Below the pieces are notes generated by a model. The model did no database searches and had not been told where the DNA came from. It saw nothing but the letters and a program-made list of their open reading frames with translations. Below, piece by piece: positions 9,771 to 18,290 of a stretch of DNA of 23,019 bases. The translations under genes were made by a program, and so were the position numbers. Every line of letters starts with the position of its first letter. Position 1 is the first letter of the stretch. Source of the stretch: Plantago elongata (taxonomy: Eukaryota; Streptophyta; Magnoliopsida; Lamiales; Plantaginaceae). Location: assembly GCA_036897095.1 (NCBI GenBank), contig JAYMSP010002663.1, positions 1 through 23,019 on the forward strand. Reading direction: 5' to 3'.

Positions 9771-11229
9771 TGTTGGTCCATATAACGACAATGGAAAATA
9801 CTAGGGGGGGGGGGGGGGGGGGGGGGAATGTATTTTCAAACTTTTATCGATAAACACTGTTTCTCTGAAATTTGTGGGTTTCTGATACTTAAATTTAGAG
9901 AGTGGAAGACTTAATCGATAGATAAATGAGATTGTGCTTTGCAGTAGTAAATGTGTGTGGTTGTTATGCAGGAATGTAAATACAAAATAGTAAATAACAC
10001 ATCAAGTATAGTGGTATCTAGAGGTGGCGTAATCCTCTAACTAGTTCACTTTGGCCTTTATGAGACCTAGAATTCACTAGAACAGACAATTGAGTTCTCT
10101 TTACTATATATCCTATTCTAAGATCCCTACAAATAAATGGTTCCCAACCAAATATCCCCCCATGAGTTGTTCCCTAGCTCCTAGAGCCAAGTACTTCATG
10201 TACTCAAGATAACCTTGGAGTTGTTCCTTAATTTCCCAAATCAAGTAATTCTTGTACTCCACGCCTTCATGGTGTTGGTTATAAGTTGATTTGTCAGGAA
10301 AGCTTCTCGTATAACCTTTCAATAATATTTTCAGAGAGCTTAGAAGAGATAACACTACCTTGATAAAATTATTCAATGTATGGTACGTTCTCTTTTATGA
10401 CCTAAGTAATCGGTATCCGTTCTGGATAATGAGCTTCAGAAAGGGTATCCGAAAGTTTGAACTCTTTCACGAATAAAAATCTATTGTTATATGTTCAGGA
10501 CACTTAGAACTACTAGTGATTCTTCGAACATGTTTGTCGCAACAGAAAGCTTGGAGAATGGTAGTGAGATGCTTGAGAGAATACTTTACTTGGTAAGTAG
10601 ATATGAGCATAATTCGTGTGTGTATTTCTCAACTTCTAAGTGGTGATATATATAGATGAATATGAGAGTCGTTTGAATAGTATCCGTTAGACCTTCTCAA
10701 AATTCAATCTGTTGATATCTCGAAATGAGTACTCAATAGTCCCTTCCTCAATTTTTAGAGAGGACTATGCGTGGAGCGACTTTCCAGCCGGTGTAATTAA
10801 TGCACTGTACTATTTTTTTATCCTGTAGTCTCAACTGACACATGAGCCTTTCTGAAAGCTAGCATGCTCCTGAACTCAGTGATGTCATATGCTCAGAGAC
10901 TTGTTATGTGAAATATATGGACTATACAATGTGCTTTATGATCATAGTCTATCTGAGGAGACTTTACCTTATGTCTTCAAAAACTTTTGTAATCTTTAGT
11001 CTTCAAATCTTAAATTTAAATCCATTGCCAGGATCCTTCTTCATGGCCTTCTTGGAAATATAAAATTACATCACAGATTTATTAATCTTATTACAAGTTT
11101 TACTAGACTAATATACTAAGTGATTTCCTTTTCTACAATGTTCAAGTTAAGTAAGAGTACTAGTCACCTTTCTGTACTAATATAAGTCATATGGTGATTG
11201 ATCAAAAATACTAACAAATATTCCTAACA
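9771..11229 (-). repeat. LTR B (internal LTR, 1459 bp)
   Basis: Minus-strand borders are TGTTAGGAATATT at 11229 and GGACCAACA at 9771. It matches LTR A throughout with extra segments: about 65 bp near 10055-10122, about 30 bp near 9890-9920, and a much longer C/G run. The plus-strand G run is 23 bases (9804-9826) against 10 in LTR A. It is the 3' LTR of the unit holding third ORF copy B and also stands as the 5' LTR of the gag-pol-less unit holding copy A, so it is shared by two tandem units. Confidence 0.88.
10646..10654 (-). promoter_or_regulatory. TATA box of LTR B
   Basis: The minus strand reads CATCTATATATATCACC, the counterpart of the TATA box of LTR A. Transcription from here would run leftward through the rest of the LTR straight into third ORF copy A, so that copy could have been expressed from the LTR alone. 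Confidence 0.55.
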
Positions 11230-11630
11230 AATTTCTCCCTTTTTGAGCAGTCAACCATGATTATCTCAAAGTCCTGTTACAAACATGGAAGTGATAACAA
11301 TCCACCACTTAATTATTTCAAATGATATTCAATCAGTTAATTAAGTGTAGGAAGTAAAAATCAACCAAATCACAAGAAGTGATCTTTGCTGACAACTTAT
11401 CTTCTATTAATGGTTTCTGAGAGTATGATCATCAGAAAGAAATATTATAGAGCATAAGATAACTTTTACGAAAGTATTACAAAGAAATAAAGTCAGCAGA
11501 ATTACAAAATTACTAAGTAAATTTGGACAACATGAGAGTCCAAGCTCCAAGTACATCCTAAATACTAGTCTTCAAATCTCCAAAATTAACTTTGGTTTAG
11601 AAACCACAAGTTCTTCAGCACCTTTCTGGA
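11230..11630 (-). other. 3' untranslated region and polypurine tract of unit B
   Basis: These 401 bp lie between the third-ORF stop and LTR B and align well with 4410-4821. The polypurine tract CAAAAAGGGAGAAATT at 11245-11230 touches the LTR. No gene is seen in it. Confidence 0.75.
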
Positions 11631-14280
11631 TCACCTAATTTGGTCATCAACCTTCTGGCAGTCTTCAACATATTCATTGAGAAGCCTTCTGACAGAGAGC
11701 TTTGTCTTTCTGGCTAACCCACAAAGGTCCTTGTAGGTCTTGGCAGGGTCTTTGTTTTTATGAACAAGGAGCTTGACCCAGTAGTACTTGCCCCATTCCC
11801 ATGCATGGTCTACCTTAAGCTGAGATAACTCATGATGCTGATAGATGATCTCAAGATATGCAATGTCATCCATATATTCTTTAGCAATCATAGAGAAGGA
11901 TTGGTAGGCTTTAACGCCTAACTTGTTCTTCTTGTATTAGGTACCATACATTTTCTGAACTTTATGCACATCATCAGGCCTTGGATAAGGACATGTAAAG
12001 TCAAGTGGCTTTTTCAAAGCCTCAGTCCTTTTCTGAACTTCAAAGTCAAGCCATGCATTGGCATTTACTTGATTCAACAGTAAGGGCTTGTTGGTTCTCC
12101 ATGCCATCAACTGATTGTCAATTGGACTTGGAAACTTCTTGTTTAGCAATTGATTCTTTAGCTAAGAATCCAATATCCACTTTGGAGATGTATGCACATG
12201 TAGGCTAATTGGCTGTCATCAGTCTTGACATACTCAATCTAGGCAGCAACTGGCCTTTTTTCTTGTTCTTTCTCTTGAACTCTGCCAAACTAAAGATCCT
12301 TGTGCCTTTTTCTATTCAAACTTTATCCAGTGAAAGTTCTTCATGCTTTCTGGAAGTTTTGCTGGAAGATGCACCTGGGATTGACTTGGTATTCTCAGAA
12401 GGAGTTTTGGTATCAATTGGTCTAGCAGCCAAAGGAGGTTCATGGAGGCTACCCACTTACCTTCTCTTCTGAAATGGATGCTCATCAATGTTAGTCTCAT
12501 CATCATCATCATTGAATTTTTGAACTGGAGACTTACATGAATCATGACCTTTAATTTCTCCTTCTTCCTTTTCTTCTGGTTCAGAAGGTTTCTCTTAAAG
12601 GGCCTTGCAACCCCTAGTGATCACACTTCTCAACCTTGTAGTAACTCTGGGTTCAACAACCGAGAGTTCTTCAAAATGAAAGTCCCTTTCTGGAACCTGA
12701 CTTGTGGAGGGAGGTACTTGTTTTCTCTTCCTACCTTTGCCTTTCTAAAACGCAGTGGTCTCTTCCCCCATAGTCATGAGTGACTGACTCAAACTGGCAT
12801 AAGAATGAGAAAGTGACCCAAAGTTGGTTTGCAGATTGTTGTGAACCAGGACTAGCTTATGGACTTCTACCCTGAGCTCTTGATTCTCTTTAAGGAGTAG
12901 CTCCTCCTTTTCATTCAGCTCTTCAAGTGAATGGTAGATGGCTTCTGCTTTCTCAGTGGCATAATATGCGTTCTCAAGTGACTTGTTGGCATTGTTGCAG
13001 TCTTCATCTCAGACCATGCCTAGATCTTTCTGTGATAAGGCAATGCTAGTGGCTCTATGCAGCAAGATCTTTGCAATTGGCTTGAGATCAGATGGGACGG
13101 ATGCAAGTACCTGGGAGTCTTCTTCAATCAACTCAGAATGCAATTTTGCAAACACAACACTTCTTCCTAAAAATTTGCCGTCTCTGGAAGTGATGGCTGG
13201 TGAGGAGAAGATATGTGGAGCAAGGAACTCTCTCTTGTAGTGTGAGAGGAGTATTGCATCTTCTTCTGGAGCCAAGTTCTGTGTGTCATCATCATAAGTG
13301 CTCACATAGATATGATCATCCGGATCAATTGAGTCAAGCTCGTCGACCATTTTGCCTTTTCCCTTAGCGCTGCCTTTCTGAGATGATGGTATATTAAGCA
13401 TCTCTGATGTAGCCTTAGCATCATGCTCTGTATCGTATGTCACTAGAGCATCCAACTATGCATTCGTGGCATCGATGTATTTCTTCAATTGTTCCTTTTC
13501 ATCGAGGAGTTCCTGCTCCTTTGCATTCTCTGCATCGATCTTCAGTAATCGGGCTTCCTTAGATTCAATTAGAGACTGGTATTCTTGACTGAGCTTGCTT
13601 TCTTCTTCCAACATTTCCTTGAGTTTTGCAACTCGAATTTCAACAGCTTTTATGTCTTCTTGTAAATCAACCTGTTGATTTTGATCTTATGATACTTGTT
13701 GATCTTGTTGGTCTGCTGGTGTTGGTGATTTTGGTGTTGATGGTGGGTCTTTCTGAGTAGAGTCTGGAGCAGGTAAAGTTCATGTTCTTGCATCTGCTTT
13801 AGGATGTTCAGATGAAGAATCAACATCATGCTCATCAATTTCCTCTTCTTCACCCGATACCAGATTGATCATAGTGGAAAGTGTAATCATTTGCCCGTTT
13901 ACTTCCTCTTATTCAGAGGGATAAACTCTAAGGGTCTAGGGAAAAGCAGGGTCTAGTGCCATCTGCCCTCTGGTTTCTTCATCTCCAGCGTTGAAGGCAT
14001 CCATAAGCTTTTTCCCAACTTCATATTTGAAGTCATCATGCATCAAATTGTAATGAGATTAATCCTCTATTGGGAACATTGCATGGACATAATTCTCTAG
14101 ATCGAAGGCTCCTGCCCTTCTTTCTTTGTTGTCAATCACCTTGGCAAGCTCCGTAAGATCGGCTTTTCTGAGGTTTTCCCACTGCATGAAACACTTGACA
14201 TGTCTCTTAAGGGTGATTGTCTGGAAAATCTTCAGTAGATCAAGTGGTGCATCCACGTCGATCACTAGTATCACTTGAGC

Positions 14281-14359
14281 CTGAAAGAAAGTATTCAAGT
14301 TAGTTTTATTCAAACTACTTGTGGTTATATAAGAATAAAGAAGTTTATGTCTTTCATAC
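14281..14359 (-). other. intron in copy B, shared with copy A
   Basis: The minus strand starts GTATGA at 14359 and ends CTTTCTTTCAG at 14281, with a branch-point-like CTAAC about 20 bases before the acceptor. It is 79 bp and carries an in-frame TGA right after the donor, so it cannot be read through. The next exon starts GCTCAAGTG. The homologous segment is kept in copy A at 7490-7581. Confidence 0.75.
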
Positions 14360-14470
14360 TTGTGTATCAACACTAGGCTCATTGACTTGAACTTCTGGAG
14401 CAATTGGTGCTTCATATATCGTGTTGAGAGGAGTGGCAGCTTCCTCAACAACTATTCTTTCTACTTGAGC

Positions 14471-14560
14471 CTGAGAATTAAAATCAAAATGCACGTTATG
14501 GATTTGATCAGAAAAGTTATGTTCATGGAGAACAATTTTGATAACTGAGGTATCACTTAC
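14471..14560 (-). other. possible intron in copy B, readable in frame
   Basis: Donor GTAAGT at 14560 and acceptor TTTTAATTCTCAG at 14471, 90 bp. The next exon starts GCTCAAGTA. The segment is open in frame and also kept in copy A, so it could be an optional intron or coding sequence. Confidence 0.5.
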
Positions 14561-14715
14561 TTCCGTAGTTGGAAGCTCAATATCAATGATTTGCTCAGAA
14601 ACCATGACGGTTTTTGGCATCCTTTCTGGAGATTTTGCCTTCTCGGCATTATCAACATCCATGGGTGATGGAGATATCTCATTGGTTTCTCCATCAACCT
14701 GTTCTTCAATTTAAC

Positions 14716-14799
14716 CTAAAAGAAGAAACAAAAGCATTGATTAAGTAGTGAAAATATGACATATCATTCTGAAGGAAAATTGATTCTTTTTTTATATAC
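14716..14799 (-). other. intron present only in copy B (third of three)
   Basis: The minus strand starts GTATAT at 14799 and ends TTTCTTCTTTTAG at 14716, 84 bp, AT-rich. Upstream exon ends GAACCTTCTGTTGAGAAG. In copy A the matching exon end GAGCCTTCTATTTAGAAG (about 7942-7925) runs directly into GCTCATTCTGAAGAA, which aligns with the downstream exon, so the intron is cleanly absent. Confidence 0.75.
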
Positions 14800-14907
14800 C
14801 TTCTCAACAGAAGGTTCAGAAGCAATTTACTTAGAAGACTTTGCAGTCTCTGGAATGGCATGTTCTTGTGGTATGGGTACCACTTCACTTACTTCCTCAG
14901 TTTGAGC

Positions 14908-14997
14908 CTGTTCATAGAGACAAAGGATGAAGTGTTAAAACCACACTTAGAAAATTATTTAAAACCAAGTTATTTCTTTTAAGAAACAACCAACTAC
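14908..14997 (-). other. intron present only in copy B (second of three)
   Basis: Donor GTAGTTGG at 14997, acceptor CTATGAACAG at 14908, 90 bp, T-rich inside. Upstream exon ends CATGTGATACAG, downstream exon starts GCTCAAACTGAG. Copy A reads CCTGTGAAACAG directly followed by GCTCCAATTGAG (around 8041), an exact junction without the intron. Confidence 0.78.
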
Positions 14998-15104
14998 CTG
15001 TATCACATGCTCAGTTTCCATGTGCTCTGAGGTTCGTGGAACCACATCTTCATTCATAGAGGCAGGCACACTGGCTTCCCCTGTGGTTGTGTCTCCATAT
15101 TGGC

Positions 15105-15178
15105 CTGTAATAAAGAAGGTATATGAGTAACAAATTAACATAAAATGCTTACAAGTTAGAGATAAACCACTCTGCTAC
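15105..15178 (-). other. intron present only in copy B (first of three)
   Basis: Donor GTAGCAGAG at 15178, acceptor TTCTTTATTACAG at 15105, 74 bp. Upstream exon ends GAAGACATTCAG, downstream exon starts GCCAATATGGAGACA. Copy A reads GAAGATAACCAG directly followed by GCTTTCATGGAGACA (around 8124), so the intron is absent at exactly this place. Confidence 0.75.
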
Positions 15179-16970
15179 CTGAATGTCTTCAGACAGATTG
15201 ACCTCTCGCACTTGTGGAGATTATATGATTTGTTATTGATCAATATCCACATCTTTGTTAGAATTTTCTGGTACTCCGGACCTTTCCTCTATTTGATCAT
15301 TCTGAGTACACGTCTCAGTTTGATCCCTCTCAGAGAGTTGAGGAGCCTGCACAGTTGCATGAATATCTTCAGCAATGAAGTTTGCTGGCAACTCTGTGGA
15401 GGTAATGTCAGCATCTTCCAACACTTTGACGTTCACCGCCAAGCCTTCATCTGCCTGTTAGGGTGTGATAACTTCAACCGACTTTCCCTTAGTTGCATCA
15501 TCTGCATCCTTAGCTCTTTTCGGTAGAGGAGATGAGCTAGAGGCTCCACCATGAGTCTCTATCCGTGATCTTTTGAGAGCCTCTTGGAGTGGGAGGTCAT
15601 CATCATAGTCTTCGCTGATGTCTGGGATAGACTCATCAATGTCATGTAGATCATTCATGGACAACTCTGGCATTTTGCCTAAGCTCAAAGATCTCCTTTC
15701 TGAGTTGGAGTCTTTCTGGACGGGAAGGGGTTGTTGGGCCTCAACATTCTCTATTGCCCTTTCTGAAGATTGTGTGTATACAAGTAAAACTTGAACACTC
15801 TTCTTAGCTCTGGGTTTCTTGGTCCTGGGTTTCTCAGTGACTTGGACCTCAACCTATATCTCTTGGCAACCTTTTTCAAGGCTTCCTCATAAGCATGCTT
15901 GTACATACTATTGATCACTGGGATGTCCATGTGCTCTCTGAGCACTACTCCGCACTTCTCCAGCATATAGCGAATCTTCATGCCATAGTGCATGTTTGCT
16001 TTGGTATCAGCACGAACTTTCACTATCTTGGGCTCAAGTTCCTTGACCCTATTGACGAACTTCATGAAGATGTACTCCCCCAATTGAAAGGGGTTTTCCC
16101 TATCATTCAACTCTTTTTTGAGAATGCTCATGATCATCCACCGTTCAAGACTAATCTGGTTTATGCCTCCTTTGTTGCCATCGAAGCATCGGTGCAAGAT
16201 GCTGGCAGGCACATTCCAGTGTTCAAAGAGATGTCTCGTCCTTATATTTCCTAAAATTAATGTAGATGGATAGTCTTCCATCTTGTCATTTGCAGCCTCT
16301 TCAAATAGTACTCTGACACTGTCAATCAGAGCCATGTCTCTCGTGTTTATCTCAAAATGACGGAAGATTTTGTAGAAGGCATTGCAATCAAGATATATTT
16401 CTATACCTTCAACCTTGGTCTTAATGAATGTTTCTTCAACATCATTAACAGTGCGAATGTAGACGTTGGAAGAATTGTAAAATTTCAAGACGTCTAATGA
16501 TGACAAGCCACTAGGAGCCGCACTCAGTTACTTCTTGATGTGTGATTTTGCAAGCATCTTCACAACCGAGTTTATGTCTGGAGTGGAGGAAATAACAACA
16601 TTTAGGTATTTTCCAACCATATGCGCACCCCAATTCATTCTGAGGCTGGAAGTCCAGTACTATGGGTTGAAATCACCCAGCAAGCATTTGTTCAACACTT
16701 ACAATTCTCTTTCTCCTTGCTTTTCAACATAAGAAGTTGCAACTGAGTTCTTGGAAGAGGTCTTTCTGGGTGCCATCTCTTATATAGAGTTTTGAGTAAG
16801 GTAATCGATGTGAGTGTTTGAATTCGAGAGAATTTAGTTTATCTTCTCAGAAGACTAAACAAGGAACAGATGATTAATAGAAGGGTTTGCAGAAAACTTA
16901 GAGAGTTTTTGTTGTTTTGATGCAAGATAAAATTTCGGATTTTGTAAAAGTGTTTGTCTCTTACCAAAAT

Positions 16971-16982
16971 CCTTTATATATA
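16971..16982 (-). promoter_or_regulatory. TATA box and likely promoter of third ORF copy B
   Basis: The minus strand reads TATATATAAAGG, a strong plant TATA box, about 195 bp upstream of the ATG at 16776. The stretch between is a plausible leader with CT-rich and CAA-rich parts (AACAACAAAAACTCTCT near 16905). This suggests that the third ORF had its own transcript instead of depending on the LTR. Function is inferred from sequence only. Confidence 0.5.
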
Positions 16983-17415
16983 GCAAGTAAGAATTACATA
17001 GATACAACATATGTATAGAAATTTTGTATGTGTAACCGTGTACATTGGATTGATATGGTATACGTTTCTACTTTGCATTTAATGCTTAGTGGGCCATGAT
17101 TGAATTTGCAACAGGCATTACTTGTCGAGATTCAATCTAACCCGTTGAGATCAAACATTTTTTCATCAAGGGCTATGGTTGAATATCTTTGCAATGATAT
17201 CAATCAACAAATGTTCCCATGTCCACTTAATGAATTTTGGCAATACATATCCATGAGTCACTGTTAGTGTGATAGAACAAAACCTTTTGGACTTATCATT
17301 CAGAGAGAAAATCTTGTTTTATGTTACTTATCATAAAAATGGTAAAAGAAAAAAATACTAGACATGTTTGACTCTCAGAAATATGTACTTTGTAGGACTA
17401 TTTGTTCCCCCATAC
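16983..17415 (-). promoter_or_regulatory. upstream region of the third ORF, no gene
   Basis: These 433 bp hold no open frame of note. They lie between the palindrome-bearing spacer after pol and the TATA box of the third ORF, and they are not present in the second pol-end copy at the right edge. By position they would be the upstream promoter of the third ORF; no specific factor site is claimed. Confidence 0.4.
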
Positions 17416-17861
17416 TTCATGACTTAAATGATTTTCTGAGTTCCCCTTTCAGAAAATACCACTGGATATTGGCCTGTCCATAGTATTTGAGTTCTAGTTT
17501 TATATACTTATGTACTATATACATACTAGCCTCTCTGGATTCCTTTTTCCAGAAAACCTTAAGCTTTCTGAGTTTCATGTCTCAGAAACCTTAACATCCT
17601 TCTTTTCATATAGGTTACTAGAATACTGTTTCAGAAACATGTTTCCTTTTCTCTGTTCTTACTCACTCTTTTAAAGATTTAGAACTTTTCAGTTCTTTGG
17701 CAACTCCATTAACCAAGACTAAGTTTTAAGGTTAAAAATCTACTTTCCTGGAGTGGCTTAGTAAAAATATCTGCAAGCTGATCTTCAGTACCAACTTTCA
17801 GAATCTCTATATTGCCCTTCTCAACATTGTCTCTGATGAAGTGGTGTCTAACATCAATGTG
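17416..17861 (-). repeat. pol end plus spacer, first copy of a direct repeat
   Basis: This 446-bp stretch recurs at 22583-23019. It covers the last RNase H codons, the pol stop and the spacer. The first 20 bases of the repeat (17416-17435 and 22583-22602) are identical, and sequence to the left differs completely, which marks a recombination or deletion border. Confidence 0.88.
17431..17638 (-). repeat. series of short palindromes in the pol-LTR spacer
   Basis: Four inverted repeats with similar stems lie in about 210 bp: ATTTTCTGA/TCAGAAAAT (17431-17457, 9-bp perfect stem, 9-base loop), TCTGGA/TCCAGA (17534-17553), TTTCTGAG/CTCAGAAA (17565-17588, 8-bp perfect stem, 8-base loop) and GTTTCAGAAAC (17628-17638). 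The second spacer copy keeps the third stem unchanged (22733-22756) with another loop sequence. Palindrome arrays between pol and PPT are a known trait of Sireviruses; their role is not settled. Confidence 0.65.
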
Positions 17862-18290
17862 CTTAGTCTAGTGCCCAACATGGTCTCTGAGTTATTGTTG
17901 TATCCATAATATTTGAGTAGAACAACAACCAGCATCAATATATTCAGCCTTTGTGGTAGAAGTAGCAATTGAGTTTTTCTTCTTGCTAAACCATGAGATA
18001 AGTCTAGTGCCCAGAAATTGACAAGTCCCTGAAGTACTTTTCCTATCAAGCATTGATCCAACATAGTCAACATCTGAGTAGCCAACCATACTCAATTCAC
18101 TTTCTTTTGGATACCACAATCCAACTTCTATAGTACCTTTAACATACCTCAATATCTTCATAGTGATGTTGTAGTGTGATTGCATAGGATGTGTCCGAAA
18201 TCTAGCACACGCACCAACTGCATATTGAATATCAGGTCTGCTTGCAGTAAAGTAGAGTAGTGAACCTATCAACTTCCTATAGTTATGTTA
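17709..18290 (-). pseudogene. copia RNase H, broken
   Basis: The C-terminal part of pol. It shows the copia RNase H order: SRPDIQYAVG, then GYSDVDYVG (first catalytic Asp region), RKSTSG, ISWFSKKKNSIATST, KAEYI (catalytic Glu) and a shifted [12 protein letters not shown] (third Asp region), then ADIFTKPL near 17760. The stop TAA is at 17709-17711. An early stop after LWIQQ (about 17892) and a stop near 18288 break the frame. It would remove RNA from the RNA:DNA hybrid during replication. Confidence 0.92.

Larger units (their letters stand above)
11631..16776 (-). pseudogene. third ORF (envelope-like), copy B, intron-bearing, broken
   Basis: Same gene as copy A but 263 bp longer, close to the summed length (248 bp) of three introns that only this copy has. 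Start: ATG at 16776 (MAPRKTSSKNS); end: TGA at 11631-11633. In order: basic N terminus with two early stops; a globular part at 16506-15880, the longest open piece (251 codons; DVLKFYNSSN, SILHRCFDGNKGG, ISLERWMIM); an acidic/Ser linker with a likely nuclear signal (PLPKRAKD, near 15510); the multi-exon stretch 15230-14270; a second conserved part at 14280-14090 (VIDNKERRAGAFDLENYVHA); Lys/Glu coiled coils about 13640-12850; a basic patch (KGKGRKRK, near 12730); a C-terminal part (12149-11631) with AWEWGKYYWVKL. Several stops are TAG where Gln (CAG) fits, as from C-to-T decay. The first part resembles, in layout, plant proteins linked with Sirevirus third ORFs; no membrane segment is seen. The molecular role is unknown. 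Confidence 0.78.
9771..16850 (-). repeat. unit B of a ~7-kb tandem repeat
   Basis: The stretch LTR B, PPT, third ORF copy B and its leader repeats the layout of 3061-9770 in the same direction. Homology continues up to about 16850 in the leader, which is where the copy A side is cut by LTR B. Similarity by eye is about 90% in the LTR, 3' untranslated region and C-terminal coding part, and about 70-75% in the N-terminal coding part. Confidence 0.8.

Noticed and set aside
15895..16254. A 119-codon plus-strand open frame
   Set aside because: It is the antisense of the best kept part of third ORF copy B, whose protein is conserved in copy A; the plus-strand frame is not.
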